DNA of 64,000 nt from Helicostylum pulchrum. Its lineage: Eukaryota; Mucoromycota; Mucoromycetes; Mucorales; Mucoraceae. The stretch lies in NCBI GenBank assembly GCA_025677825.1, contig JAIXMO010000045.1, forward strand, positions 62,001 to 126,000, written 5' to 3'. The notes under the pieces are model-generated. The model had not been told where the DNA came from. It made no database searches and saw only the letters and a list, made by a program, of their open reading frames with translations. Numbering within the stretch: the first letter of the stretch is position 1; each line of letters starts with the position of its first letter. A program made the position numbers and the translations under genes. Shown piece after piece: positions 12,501-25,518 of this stretch.

Positions 12501-14541
12501 GTCCTTGAGGATGAAGCTGGAGCTACTAGCAGCAGTAGTAACATTGTTGTTTTGGTCAGTAGTTTCATCCGTATAGTTTTGTAAACTCCAGCCGACAGTA
12601 GCATTATCAAATCCAATGGAGATGGGTTTATTGTTTTCTTGAAGGTCAGTGACTTCATCATTTGGAGGATCGATTTCAGCCTCGTTCAAGTAAGTTTGGA
12701 TACGTCTAATACTAATCAAAGCTTGCAACCATTCGATAAATACTTCAGGAAGAATATTCAATGAGAATCTTAGTTCGTTAAAAATAGTAATGCTGGTAAA
12801 GGCAATAGGAGCAGTTAATTCTTGACCTTCGAGTTTGGTAAAAGACCAAAATGTGATTAATGTGACAAGAATAGGAGAACCTTGCCATAATAAGGTGAAC
12901 AGGACACCAGAAAGATATGTAATACCCAAGTGATGTAATTCTTGATCTCTGGATTCCATAATACGTTTTTCCCAGTTTCTTTCCCAGGCGAAAAACTTGA
13001 TTTGACGAATACCTTGCAATACTTCGTTCATAAGGGATACTCGTTTATCACGAGCTTCCATTAACTTGTCTTGGGTTCTAGCGAAGATTTTGGCATTGTA
13101 ATGATTTAAAGGTAAAACAAATACCATGACTAAAAGACCCAAGAAGCATGATCTGCCCAATAAAACATACAAGAACGATGTACCGACGATCAATTCAATA
13201 GGAGCAGCGATGATCGAGAACCACCAAACACTGAATTCAGAAATACGATTGGAATCGGTACTCATTAGATTAACAATGGTACCAGTAGATGAATTCGTGT
13301 CACTCTTTTCCTTCTTTTCGGATCCTTCGGTTGTAGAGTTACTATCATCCTTTTTATTTTCCTCATCATCATCAATTTTTGGAGCTTCAACTGCTAAATC
13401 TCGACGACGCAATGTCTTGCGATAAATCTCAATATTTAACATTGCCTTTACACGAACTTGTACAGATGAGGAAGCTAAATTGAAAAAAAATAAAAATCAG
13501 ATTTACATGTCATATGTATAGCTTTGTAAAAAAATTACCATAATACCACAATTGTCCTACAGCAATACCCAAAATAAAAATGGAAGCACCAAGACTAGCA
13601 ACAATAATAAACCCTTTTCTCATCGATTCTGTATCCCCTTTACCATCCATAGTTTGTATTAAGCGCAAAAGCTGATTGACAAAAAAAGCAGGAACATAAT
13701 AACCCAAAGAAGTAATGACGGCAAGAACAACTTGAATAGTAATAGCGCGACGATTCGTAGTATAAATACGCTTCAATAAAGACTTTCCTCTTGTAGCACC
13801 AAAGATGTAATAGAGGTTATAACCACGGTAGAGTGGAGGTAAAGTAGGTAAATCATCGTCGGTTAAAGTTTGTTTTTCGTAAGCTAAATAAACAAGAGGG
13901 GCAACCCAGTCAAAGTAAAGGAACGAAAAGATGGAAGCTACATTGACAGAAGATACTTTTCTACCTTGTTCGTCCAAGAAGGGTGAACCTCTGGATACGG
14001 TTGCAGTAGTATAGACCAGATCGGTACTAAATAAAAGACTGATAATGGTAGGAAGCATATGTAACCAACTATCATTGGGGTTTGAAACAAACGCCTCGTA
14101 GATACAATAAAGAGATGTACACCAAGCTACTGTGTAGAATATGCACAGGTGAACGTTTAATATCCAGCCCCATTCACTAGGAAATTTATGGCGTCTTGAG
14201 ACAAGAACCAAGACGGTAGCATAAAGCCAAGAAATAAACTGAACACAAGAAGCCGCAGTTAAAGACCAATTGTTTTGCTGATGTTGATGAACGACATTGT
14301 AAAAATTCAATGCAGAAAAACTTGTTAAGACAAGTGTAGCAAAAGTAACTCGAGTTAAGCGATGAGCATCGTCGGTAATAGGTTGGGTATAATCACGTTT
14401 AGTGTCAAAGCGAAGTGGAGCGGGATCAACGTTTTGAGACTTATGTAGCCAGGTTCGTTGTAACGAGAGAATGAAAGCACTGCAGCATGTTACGACGGCC
14501 AAAGTTCCAGATAACCAAACAGATATTGTGCTTTCTTCCAT
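9523..14541 (-). CDS. ABC transporter, ABCC (MRP/Ycf1-type) subfamily
   Basis: Full-length ABCC exporter of about 1587 residues from five exons: 13539-14541, 12014-13474, 10622-11952, 10433-10558 and 9523-10365. Order is TMD0 with about five membrane segments (residues 1-210), TMD1, NBD1, TMD2, NBD2. NBD1 shows Walker A GSTGSGKT (about residue 676), signature LSGGQKARVSLARA and Walker B NVLMDDVLSAVD. NBD2 shows GRTGSGKST (about 1349), signature FSQGQRQLLCLARA and IVLMDEATASVD. The Asp in place of the catalytic Glu in NBD1 is the normal ABCC asymmetry. Fungal relatives sit in the vacuolar membrane and move glutathione conjugates, bile acids or metal-thiol complexes; the substrate cannot be read from sequence. 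Long acidic linkers follow TMD1 entry (EENKKDDSNST region) and NBD1. Confidence 0.95.
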
Positions 14542-15113
14542 ACGGTTTTTATATATATGAAAAGGACAGTAAAGACAAAAAAAAAAAAAAAAAAAAAACT
14601 AGGTAAGAATTTTTTTTTTTTGTCTTTAAGGAAGTAAAAGCTGGCTTCAAAATCGTAATTAGTAATCTGTATGCCTATAATTGTAAGTTGATAAAATGTG
14701 TAAAATTACTGGTTTCAAGTGATATATCATTTATTTATTCGTGAATTTATACACAATGGATCTATCACGTATAGTATAGACCAAAGACTTACTATGATAG
14801 TTTTTTTTTTTAAAAAAAAGGATGCCGCAGCAAAAAGATGTCGCAAAAAAAAAAAAGAGATGTCGCAGCAAAAATGGACTTGTTTTACTTTACATAAACA
14901 TTTGCATAAAACTCAGTTTTAAGGTTTGTAATACAATAACTATAAATAACATGTTTTGATAAATATTTTTATTATGACACATAAAAATAACTAGACATAC
15001 AATGGATATATGTTTTTTACTCGCTGAAGAAAGGGCCGAGTCTATTCATCCCCTTCTTGTCTTCTTCCTCCTGCAATTTCAATATGGAAGGGTTTATTAC
15101 AGAAGGAAGACTT
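14542..15113. other. intergenic with short direct repeats
   Basis: Upstream region of the ABCC gene. It has long A and T tracts at 14579-14620 and three imperfect copies of a GATGYCGCA-type motif within 14820-14880, two of them followed by GCAAAAA. No gene was supported. Confidence 0.5.
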
Positions 15114-15873
15114 TCAGGAGAACTGGACGAAAACATACTGTCTTGTAATTTTTTTTTGATGTTCATCGCGAAGAACACAAATGTTCTTGATAGTTTCTCG
15201 TACCAAGTTCTAAAAAGCGATTTTTTTTTTTTTTTGCGTCAAATTTTCGTTTGGAATTATTCACTTGTATTTTACCTTTATCATCCAATAAAATTTTACT
15301 GTTTCGGGTAACATCTCTGTTTTGTCTTCAAACTTAGGCTGTATATTCAAACATCCTTTTAACCAAAGTTCATAAATAGGTCCATCCTTAACGTATCTAA
15401 TGCTCCAAACGTAAAGAGTTGTACCTTATAAAAAACACTGTTAAACTAATGCATTATACATATAAATATGTTCATACCAGAAGCATGCACGAATAAGATC
15501 TTAATGTTTGTAAATGTATCGATCGACCCAAGGTAATAAGTGTCAGCAATCATGGCCAAGATACCAAAATGCCCCTTGTGATGGTCAAAGCCTTTCTTAA
15601 CATTGTTGGTGCAACCGAAAAAAGATGAAGTTTCCAAAAGGATTTCAATCTCCTTCATTCCGTATAATTTTAAAATACCATCAGCGTAGTAAAGTGTTGA
15701 TTCTTCAGTATCTTCCTAAAAATCGTTATTGAAAGAGATTGCTGATTAATACTTTCAAAAATTATTGATATATGCCAACGTACAGTATTAATAACATTTC
15801 TGACATAATCAACGGTGTAGATAAGTAATTCATACGAAGTATCTACGTGTTCTTGCAGTAGTCCAGTGTACAA
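15114..15873 (-). pseudogene. 5'-truncated member of an uncharacterised family (fragment F1)
   Basis: Four exon-like blocks in consistent phase: 15784-15873, 15478-15715, 15276-15424 and 15114-15209, with canonical GT..AG introns between them, ending in TGA at 15114-15116. The roughly 190 encoded residues include KEIEILLETSSFFGCTN, VKKGFDHHKGHFGILAMI and YVWSIRYVKDGPIYELW. Upstream of 15873 the frame meets a stop and no ATG is available, so the 5' part is missing. Retained splice sites and an open frame point to recent truncation. I do not recognise a characterised domain, but the style matches an uncharacterised multi-copy family I associate with Mucoromycota genomes (memory only, not searched). 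Confidence 0.55.
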
Positions 15874-16005
15874 TTATTCGTCGAGGTTGGGTGTCTGGGG
15901 ATACACCTCTACCACATCTGACTACGCCATGGTACTCTGAACTATTAGTCAATAAAACTTTATTAGCATTCTATCAATAACTTTTGTTAAATGAGTTTTA
16001 TTAAC

Positions 16006-16560
16006 CTATACGGGTGGAACCTTTCGATGTTTTCCTCGTTTTCTAAAAAAATCCGCAAAGTCTTTGAAGATACCAACGTCCTGCAATCAAATGTTAGTAA
16101 TATTTACTTGAAAATTATACCAGGACTTACGTTATCATTATGTTTGGTTGTTTTGGTATTTTTTTCAGAGTGATCTGTACTATCATCAGTAGGACCCTTT
16201 TTGTTTTTGCTAATACTAGCTGAATTGGTATCATTTAAATTAGTTGTATGGAATATGAATATAAAATTGTATACTTACAATTAATCCTTTCAGATCACCA
16301 ACGTAGCTTTTTATAGCTTCAGGGATGCTAGAACCTGAGATCCTGTCAAGATCATGAATATATTGCGTCCTTATTGAATTGAACTTTTAATACTTGTTAA
16401 GATCTTGGGGAAATCTTGATACACAGTCAATTTACACGGTCGATTAAAAAAAAAGTGTACCATATTACTTTTTCACTTACCTTTATAAATGACCGTTACT
16501 CTAAGAAAAACCGTATCGGTTTGTACGAATATAAAACAAAATAAAAACAGAAACGTGAAC
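16006..16560 (-). pseudogene. degenerate family member (fragment F2) with N-terminal module
   Basis: Minus-strand relic ending at TAG 16006-16008. It begins with a module near 16420-16560 that also occurs near 18.43-18.56 kb and 36.6 kb (coding FNRPCKLTVYQDFP in one frame). Next comes a stretch reading YIHDLDRISGSSIPEAIK and GDLKGLI, then after an intron a hydrophilic tail ending FFRKRGKHRKVPPV. Adjacent blocks do not share one frame (a one-base offset at the first intron and stops between module and body), so I call it a pseudogene. Confidence 0.45.
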
Positions 16561-16744
16561 GTGAAAACAAAACTAAATTAATAGCTGATAAAAAAGGAAA
16601 AAAAAAGAATGGTAAAATAGGTCTATTTATTCATGTGGCCATGGCGTAATTATACGTTCATAACGATGCATAAAAAGAAGCTTGTATGAATCTAGTTGGA
16701 GCAACAGGTACCCACTGCGAGTATATGAAACAAATATTGGTATA

Positions 16745-16975
16745 ATATGGCATAATAATGAGTAAATATATCATATGCGTGAAAATGTCCTCCATTTTAT
16801 CAATTATTGCATCTTCTTTTTTTTCTTCTTCATTCATTATTTTCTTATTACTAACTTATACGGGCCCTTCTTAGAGAAACTGATATTCGTAAATGTACGT
16901 ACATGAAAAGCGATCTGTCGCACTTTTTTTTTTTTACTGAACGTATAAATAGAACGCGTATCAAGAATTCCTGTA
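16745..16975 (+). repeat. dispersed repeat, copy A (inverted copy at 33.94-34.17 kb)
   Basis: This stretch matches the reverse complement of 33940-34165 over roughly 200 bp by eye. The best block is 16855-16965, at around 85% identity, covering the end of an exon-like LYGPFLEKL reading, a GTACGTAC donor-like site, a T tract and a TAAATAG acceptor-like site. Shared exon and splice-site structure suggests homologous 5' ends of two family members rather than a transposon end. Identity was estimated by eye. Confidence 0.65.
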
Positions 16976-18242
16976 TCTTTTCCTTATTTACGAAATGTCT
17001 GTAAAAAACTACCTGAAATGAAAGGTGGTAAAAAAAATCGCTTAGATTTTACATAGATGCGTACTAATATTCAAATAAAAATCGACTCAATATTACTATC
17101 TCAGGCAGGACCCAACCAGATTGCTGAATGGAATAACTTTGTTCAAGAGATGCATTTAAAAATAATTCAAGAGTGTGACGGTTGTAATTTGAACAAGTAT
17201 AAAGGGATCTGGAAGGAACTTTTCAAAGGCACTGTTAGAAAATTAAAGTTAAATCTCGAAAGCAGCGAAACTGACTTGTGGAGTGATGTTGTCACGAAAA
17301 AATTGAAAGAAGAAAAAATAATGCAAGTACATCTTCCTTAAATTATCAAAAAGAATTAAATGCAAATGATTGTATCGCCCTTCTTGTTGAAAGACACAAG
17401 AAGCTAAACAGAAAATGGGTTCTTAAATCTGGCAGAAGAGTAGAAGATGTTATCTATGAGGAAGCAAAAGCTTTTTGTACGAACAGTAAGTATTTTAGAG
17501 TTAATAATCGATAATTGAAGCTGCAATCAAAACTAATAAACCATGATTATATAGTCCTAATCACTCTTATGTTATTTCTCTTGAGAGTGATAATTTAAAT
17601 GTTATTTTTACTGAAGAAGAAGTACAAGAAATGACTTCCGCAAGCGGAATAGAGGATATCGAAGCTGCCTTTCCTGAAGATTAGAATGAAATCTTAAACA
17701 AGTTAGAGAAAAAAGTATTGCATAAAAGGTTTGCATATTTAAAATAGCAAGGATACTGATTATATGTTAAGCATTCATACAGGAAAATTGAAAATGCGTT
17801 TCTTCCATTGGACCAAATTTACACCATTAACAATCCGACAAACATCAAAGTAATTAGCTATGTAATTAGTGGTAAGTAAAAAAAAATACAAGAAAAAGGA
17901 GTCCTATTACTAAACGCTCTTTAATAGGCGCATATCTCTCAGCAAGCGTAATGACATTCAAGCATGGATCAGTAGGATTAGTCCATTCTGCTAGTAGAAT
18001 AAAGATGCCTACCACGTTCAAAGAGATTCCGAGATTGCTTCCTCGTGTGCTTCGAAACATTGCTATAATGTTTTACAAATAATTAGAAGCACAACTGAGC
18101 ATTTGGATGAAATTTGTGATGAAGAATTGGTGAATGAAGAAAAAGACAAGTTTTATTTTTTTTACCTTCCTTTGAGCCTATGAACGCAATCAGCAGCAAG
18201 AGAAGAAAGGCAAGCCAGCCCTCATCCTCATCCTCCGCTTAG
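16850..18242 (+). pseudogene. degenerate multi-exon family member (fragment F3)
   Basis: Plus-strand relic with a recognisable start module at 16855-16990 (LYGPFLEKLIFVN, intron, then AYQEFL) and several coding blocks. The first (17057-17330) contains KYKGIWKELFKGTVRKLK and ETDLWSDVV. The second (about 17365-17690) contains CIALLVERHKKLNRKW, VIYEEAKAFC and an intron with GTAAGT..ATATAG. Then come ENAFLPLDQIYTINN, YLSASVMTFKHGSVGLVHSA and a C-terminal SSKRRKAS tail with a serine run, stop 18240-18242. At least one in-frame TAG (about 17682) and frame breaks near 17340, 18080 and a T tract at 18155 disrupt it. One or more breaks could be homopolymer sequence errors. Function unknown. Confidence 0.6.
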
Positions 18243-18429
18243 TCACTTAAATCGACCTTTTAATACGTTTTATCCGCATAAAAAGGAAACTTGTGCAAGT
18301 TGGGGACAACAAGTAGACATTACACGAATACATAAAAGTGACTTCTCCTTATTTTCTCATCCTTTTTTATCACTTCATTTTTTTTCGCCTTTTTTTTTTC
18401 TACACTTTCATTTTTTTTTCTCATGTTTA

Positions 18430-19690
18430 TACAAAATAATACGGTTCTTCTTAGGGCAATGTTCATCCGCAAAAGTAAGTGAAAAGAAACAGATCATACT
18501 TTTTTTTAATCGACTGTGCAAATTGAACCATGTATCTTTTTTATTTTTGAACGTAGACAGAATTGTGAAACGTACCAGCAAGTATTATGACGGGCTAACA
18601 GGTAAAGGTACTAAACAGCCCAAGCCTCCTCCAGCCCTTAGAGCCAATCTTTATCCCGAAGTTACGGATCTATTTGCCGACTTCCTTTATCTTACATTGT
18701 CGTCGGATACCATAATATGCTGCAGTTCCAGCACTCAAGAAATACCTAAGTCCCACCGAGAGGAACAAAATCGTAAGGCTACTTCAAAAGTCATGAAGGT
18801 GCAATTCATTTTCTAAATAGTGTACTCTAATCTGATAACTTTATGAATACTCCAAAGCTCTGGACGCTTACCTGATGATGGAAAGTTTATCGATATGATG
18901 GGACATGTTCTTACCGATTACTATCAAAGCTGCCGAAGATCGATTTAACTTATTCAAAGTCACGAAAGAACTTTCTTTTATGAAGCTATTGTTCCAATTT
19001 CCAAAAAAAAAAAAAAAAAGTTATGATTGGAAGTTTAAGTGGCTCGTGTGGTAAGTAAATCAACCTATCAAATATTCAGATGAGAGAAGTAACTTTTTTC
19101 ATGCTCAAAGGGTGCCAGAAACAATTAGTCGAATCGAAACGTATCTGGCCGCCTTTAAAAGATTATCGACTTTCTGGAATCAATAGAAAGCTTCGTGATG
19201 GGTATTTTAACAAATGAAACAGAGACTTTAGCAGTAATGTTAGAGCCTTCTGGGTAAGCAATACGTCTTTTAGAGGATTTACCATTTCTGTAAAAAAGAC
19301 TAAATTATTCTTGTAACAGATCCGAGGGAAACACCGGACATACCATATATGACGATTACAAACAACTAAAAAGTATGTCTGATTTCCTCAAGTATATCAT
19401 ATCAAAGTATAAGATGGGCTCTTTAAAAACGTAGATGAAGGTTGAAATACCTTGTGTTTCTATTATTGACAGTCGTCTTAATCTTTGTTTGACGACTGTC
19501 CATAACAATAAAAAATGGAAGTTCGTAGAGGCAAGATCGTGCAACATTCCTACCACCAAAGCCGAGAAAAAACAATGGATAAAAAGTTTTTGATTTCCCC
19601 GCCTTTCTCAAAGTATGTTGTAGAGGAGTCTTTGGTTCAGATTGCCCAATTGGAGAGCGAACCATACATCTATGTATTATATTTCAGAAA
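18430..19690 (+). pseudogene. degenerate family member (fragment F4)
   Basis: A second plus-strand relic right after F3, beginning with the shared module at 18440-18560 (FFNRLCKLN reading). It continues with YYDGLTGKGTKQPKPPPALR and ANLYPEVTDLFADFLYLTL, then broken pieces: GRLPDDGKFIDMMGHVLT near 18855-18915, and YDDYKQLKSMSDFLKYII, VEIPCVSIIDSRLNLCLTTV and KWKFVEARSCNIPTTKAEK in 19350-19590. Stops and frame changes separate the pieces. The order resembles one ancestral gene of several hundred residues. No catalytic motif was recognised. Confidence 0.5.
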
Positions 19691-19749
19691 TACTACATAC
19701 TTATACAAGTTACATATTCTCATTTTTTTTAAAAAAATAAATAAATAAA

Positions 19750-22037
19750 TGCACATATGCTTTGCTCTGTAATATATTATAGTCTAGCTAATATATACTA
19801 AGCGTAAAAAAAATACACACAAAAATAACGTTTTTGATTGACTTTGGTTGTACAACTTTAAAAAAAAACGTCATCTGGAATAAAAAAATATAACATGACT
19901 TAAAAAGGTACCAATCACTACTCTTGGGAAATTAAAGACGATTTAAACTTTTTAGTATTGTAAATTGTAACTTCCAAACCAAAAAGTTTACAATACCACT
20001 GATTAAAATATCTGTATTGAAAAATATAAAAAAAGGAATTCAATATAATGTTTTCGACAGGACATGGTTTTTTTTGTTAAGTAAAATGATATATGACCCA
20101 AATATTTTTGTTGCAGCATGTGATTTCAGTATAAAAAATCCTAACCAAATAGGTATATTTTTTTGGCATCAAGTAAGGGGGGGTTTTTTTTTCTAAATGG
20201 AGAAGAAAGATCATTCTGTCAATTTGTTATTGGTAGTATATGCATGTTCAAAATGACCGCAAAAAGGATGTAGGGTGAATATCTTGGCGATAAAAAAAAG
20301 TAATTGCATTACATATCCTTTTTTTTGCTAACTAATACAAAAGCCATTCGCGTAATCTTGTTATTAAGGTTTATGAATGTGTTCCTGTTCTACTACTTGT
20401 ACTCGGCGTTTTTTTTTATTAGAATATAAGCTTTAATTTGTTTATTTAATTTTGTGCGTAATACAAGTAATATCTCTTTCCAATTAGTTTTTCTTTTTTA
20501 TTAAACTCTGTTTTAAATAAAAGCTTAACAAAGATATGTAATCCTATAATGCGTACGGATCATAGATGTGCATATGTTCTCTCTCTTTTAGTTTACTATG
20601 ATATGCATCCCGTTTTTTTTTATTACTTTTTACCAGGTAATTGTTCATTGAACTAGCTAAAATGCTCCATTTGGACAATAACTCTATTTTGGTTTGGGCT
20701 CTAGTAGTATATTTGAAATCTATTAAATATTTTAGTAAAATTGAATTTAACTATGTAGCAACAAAATTTTCTAGGAAGTATTTTTAATAAACAGGGGAAA
20801 GCTTTTTTTGTCTTGGCATCATGGGGGAATTAAGAGATATTTTTGCCATTATACATGCATAATGGTGTACTAGGAATCTTTGTATAATGAAATGATAGTT
20901 TTTATCAGTTACAAATATATCTTAAGGCATACGCGTAAAAAAAGGGGGGGGGGAGCATTTTGTTTTTGTTTGCGGCACCTGTGTTTATGAAAATCTGACG
21001 TTACGGCGATATTTAACAAATTTGAATACTGTAAACATTCTCCCCTTCCAACATAACTCGTAGAGTTCAATGACTTTGAAAGAGAATCTTCATATGATCG
21101 CGGTGATAAAAGTTTTTTTTTTTTTTTTAGTTACCAGGAAAGGTTAAATATAATGAATAGTTTTGCTCAAACAATAAACAATTGTAGATCTCGGTCACCT
21201 TTTTTTAGAAAAAAAAAACCGGGAACCTTCACCCTTTTGAAGTTTCAGACAGAAAAAAAAACTTTATTACTACGCCCGGTATATTTAATTTATAATAAAC
21301 AAAGAAAAAAACGCAGTGATAAAAGACCCTAAACACGTTTTGATAGTTAGAAAAAAAGGAATGATTTTCTGTACATACGGAAGTTTTATTTATTTTACTT
21401 GTAAATATTTGGAAATGATTATCAAAATTCAAGAAAAAGGTATACAAAACCTTTTGTTACATAATGGGAATATGGGTACAGACTTTTTTTTCTGCTTACT
21501 CTTTTTTTTTTTTTTTTGTTAACAGGGAATATTTCTTTTTGATTCTGTATTACACTTAATCGGACTTTTTTTTTTTTTTTCTACTAGCAAGTATATAAAC
21601 GAATGACAGATTTATAAATATATTGAAACGTTAAAGAGACCCCTTCCTACACTTTATTATGCTGATGAGGTGACGATTTGTTTCTATAACTCGCACAGAC
21701 CCTCTGAAACAGTTTGTTATTAAATGGGGTGGATGGAAATAAAATTCTATGTGAGGTTGTACAAACAATGTCAAAAAAATAATCGCACATTAACGCTGTG
21801 TTTCAATTGTATTGTGCAGAAACCTATTCATTCACGACTATTTGATTTCATCATTTCGTTTGACCCGTGATTTTATACTAATATCATACATCACTTGAAC
21901 AATAATAAGAAAAAAAAAAGTGTCACCAGAAAATTAACTAATTTTTTATATAAATAGGAAGGAAATTAGATTGATTTCTTAATCTTTTTTTTTTGTTTAT
22001 ACATTTCTACAACAAGCCTCTCTCTTTTTTTTTTATT
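19750..22037. other. gene-free AT-rich region
   Basis: About 2.3 kb with many T and A runs, short G runs (20176-20182 and 20944-20952) and no coding stretch I can support. The 3' end must carry the promoter of the CLC gene. Confidence 0.6.
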
Positions 22038-25000
22038 ATGAGTGATACTTCGGAAAGGACATCTTTATTAGATCGTCGTAGAAGTTCTAATATACCGAGA
22101 AATTATACAGAAGATAATTCGTTACTGTCTATACCATTGCCTTCTCCTTTCCGTGAACAGGAACCATTCACATTTCCCACATCGGTTCCAGCGTCCAATG
22201 AAAATAGATTACACAATAGATTTAAATGGTTTAACAAGCGTACAGGATCCTATGATGAGGACAGGCAAGGCTTAGTTAAAGAAAACACTGGTATAAGAGT
22301 TTGGAGCGAATCCTATTCTAGTATAGGTAAAAAAAAAATTAAAAAAATAAATAAAAAATAAACAAGTTTTTTTGACGTTCTTTTAATTCTAGATTGGATT
22401 CATGACAGAATTAAAGAAGGTGTTCGTAGACGTAAATTTCGAGATATTCCAGGTATCAGAGGCCAGATAATGAAAGCAAGTGATGCATCACAAGCATGGA
22501 TTCTAGTCATCTTGATCGGTTGCGTAGTTGGGGTAATTGCTTGGGTCATTGATGTAGTTCAAGAATGGATGTCTGACTTAAAACAAGGTTATTGTTCCAC
22601 CAATTGGAGGTTGAATAGTAATTTTTGTTGCTGGGGAAAAGAAGGTTAATTTACTTTTAAATAATTACTAAAACTAGTAATTTAACAAATTATTTTTTAT
22701 ATGTAGAAGAGTTATGTGATGCATGGAGAACGTGGCCACAGGTTTTTCAAGTTGAGGGAGAAAATGCAACCTATTATACTGCCATGATCGTGTATACATT
22801 ATTCGGAGTAAGCAAGGGGGAGATTTTTTTATTTATCTACATAACTAATACTAACCGATTTATATAGTTGACATTTTCATTTATTGCAGCAGCAATGGTG
22901 AAATACACCGCAGAAAAAGTTACAGTAAGAGCACCACCATCAAGACTAGTTCCATTTTCAAAATCACCCTCGATGGCTTCAATGCAGTTCGATACGCTGT
23001 CTTTAAATAGCAATCGAGGAGACCCTTCAACGCCCAAGTACGAGACCATGGATCCACCTCGGTATGAAACCAAATATGCATATTATAGTGCCGGTTCGGG
23101 AATACCCGAGGTCAAAGTGATCTTGGGCGGATTCGTGATTAAAGGGTTTTTGGGAATTAAGACTCTTGTCGTTAAAAGCATTGGCATGGTAATATATACA
23201 AATATATTTTTAAAATCCCTCATTCTAACACAAATATAGATATTCTCTACTTCTGCCGGGTTAACGTGCGGAAAAGAAGGTCCGTTTGTTCATTTAGCTT
23301 GCTCGGCAGGAAATATTGCTTGTCGATTATTTCCCAAGTTTAATAAGAATGAAAGTAAGTGGGCTTTTAAAAAAATAAGTCATGATTAAATGTGTTAATC
23401 CATATTTGGGATTTTGCTAGGCAAAAGAAGAGAAATTCTATCTGCGGCAGCCTCAGCAGGTGTTGCAGTCGCATTTGGTGCACCTATTGGTGGAGTGCTA
23501 TTCAGTTTAGAAGAAGTGAGTTATTATTTCCCAATGAAGACCATGATTCGTAGTTATTGTTGTGCAATGGTTGCAGCTGTTGTTTTAAAGGTATAAAATA
23601 AAAATATTTAAGGTTAATATCATTTGAAAGCTTAAAATGTTAATGTAGATTACTGATCCTTTTGGAACCGGGAAAATTGTATTATTTCAAGTGTCATATG
23701 ATAAAGAATATCATTTATTTGAATTGGTTCCTTTAATAATTTGCGGTGCATTTGCGGTAAAATTGATTTTTTTGGCATAATTGACTCAAATTTGTGTTAT
23801 TTACTCTCGCTCCCCCTTAAACTTGTGATTTTTTTTTCTTCCAGGGATTTTTTGGTGCATTTGTAACATACTTTAATATTAAATATCAGCATTTAAGAAG
23901 GTCAACAGTGATTGGTAAATACCCAATTACAGAAGTTGTATGTATTATGCTTGCAACTGCTCTTGTTAGTTATTGGAATCCATTCTCAAGGTAAAATATA
24001 TATATTATATACGCACGAGTAAAATACTAATATATATATATATTTTTTTTTTGCTAGATTGAGTTTAAGTGAATTTGCAGCTCATTTATTTTCTGAATGT
24101 TCCCCAACAAATGACAACGGCGGTCTCTGCGCGTAAGGGAGAAAAAAATAAATATTTTGTAAATAGAAATGACTTACATCTCATCATTATAGTCGTACAG
24201 TCGCAGAAATCCCAAACCTTCTTTATTTGTTGATTACGACACTGATCATTAAAATGGGACTAACGATGGTTACGTTTGGGTGTACGGTTCCGGGAGGTAT
24301 CTTCTTGCCTAGTTTGATTATTGGCGCTGTCACAGGAAGAATTATTGGTCTCATTATGCAGTATTTAACACTAACGTATACTAGCTCTTGGCCATTTACT
24401 GCATGTGCTCAGGATTTTGCGACACGTGGAGAGTGTGTGATTCCAGGTGTCTATGCTATTGTAGGAGCGGCTGCTGGATTAGCTGGCGTTACAAGAACAA
24501 CAAGTAAAGAGAGAAAACGTTTATTTTTATTGTAGTACTTATTTTTTTTTTTTTTGTATAGTTTCTTTGGTGGTAATCATGTTTGAATTAACTTATTCTT
24601 TAACTTATGCTTTGGTAAAAAAAAAAAAAAATACGCCTGTTGTCATTCATTGTTATTAACTTTTTTTTTTGTTGTTGTTGTAGCCAATTATGATTGCGGT
24701 TATGGTAAACGTTTTTCCATCATTTGATGCGTAATGACATATTTTGTTTACAATTTTGTGTATTTTTAGGTCGCTAAATGGGTTGCAGACGCCATGTTTG
24801 TAGAAGGAATTTATGATTTATTAATTGAGCTCAAACAATACCCGTACCTGGAATCGAGACGAGAGTACATCCATACGATGACGATTATGGAAATAACAGA
24901 GTACCTGTCTACGATTGATGCAGATGAGACGATTACGATTAGCAGGCTCAAACACAAGCTATCGATTATTGGGGCCATGGGGTACGCCGAAGACGGTGGG

Positions 25001-25518
25001 TTCCCGATACTCAGTGATGGAGATATCTTGGAAGGCTATATTGCGACGACGGAAGTATCGCATGGCATGGAACAGTTGGAAAAGACGCTGAAGAATTCTA
25101 TGACTGAACAAGAAATTGATCAAGTCCCTTGTTACTTTAATCGCGTGACGAATTTAGATCCAACTGGGAATCATGACTTGAAGACACCGGTTAGGAATTT
25201 GTTGGCGTCCTATCAGAATTTGGAAGAAGCTCCTACGCCTAAACAATCATTGAATGATTTTACACAATACATTGATCACGTATGTACTTTATGAAATACT
25301 CTATTTTATTTATTTATTTATATATTTTTTTTTTATTATGTATGTAGGCTCCTCTTACAATTAATCAAAACGCTTCAATGACTTTACTTATGGACATGTT
25401 TACTAAACTTGGTGCCAGATATGTATGTGTAACGCATTCAAACGGCAGGTACCTTGGTATCATCCATAAACGGAGATTATTAGCCTACTTGAAAGAGTTG
25501 GACGAAGATGAGCAGTAG
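22038..25518 (+). CDS. CLC family chloride transporter (GEF1/ClC-3 type)
   Basis: An 880-residue CLC protein from 14 exons: 22038-22326, 22393-22644, 22707-22807, 22868-23188, 23240-23354, 23421-23590, 23649-23756, 23845-23990, 24058-24132, 24193-24503, 24562-24614, 24684-24704, 24770-25279 and 25348-25518. Every junction is GT..AG and the frame closes. Selectivity-filter motifs are GSGIPE (about 290), GKEGPFVH (about 332) and GGIFLPS. The gating glutamate (GKEGP) and the proton glutamate (FSLEE, about 390) are both present, which in this family indicates a 2Cl-/H+ exchanger, as in endosomal/Golgi CLCs. Two C-terminal CBS-like regions follow. The ATG at 22038 is preferred to 21993, whose extra residues are F-rich. 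Exon 12 is a 21-nt microexon. Likely role: acidification or ion balance of endomembranes. Confidence 0.93.

Noticed and set aside
12394..12661. Antisense ORFs inside the ABCC, UBR1 and kinase genes
   Set aside because: They mirror the codons of the real genes and have no independent features.
15873..15960. Start codon at 15873 for the F1 fragment
   Set aside because: The codon is TTG, and a stop lies directly upstream in frame; treated as 5' truncation.
22038..22326. Alternative start at 21993 for the CLC protein
   Set aside because: The extra 15 residues are F-rich and come from a T tract; the ATG at 22038 gives a typical polar N-terminus.
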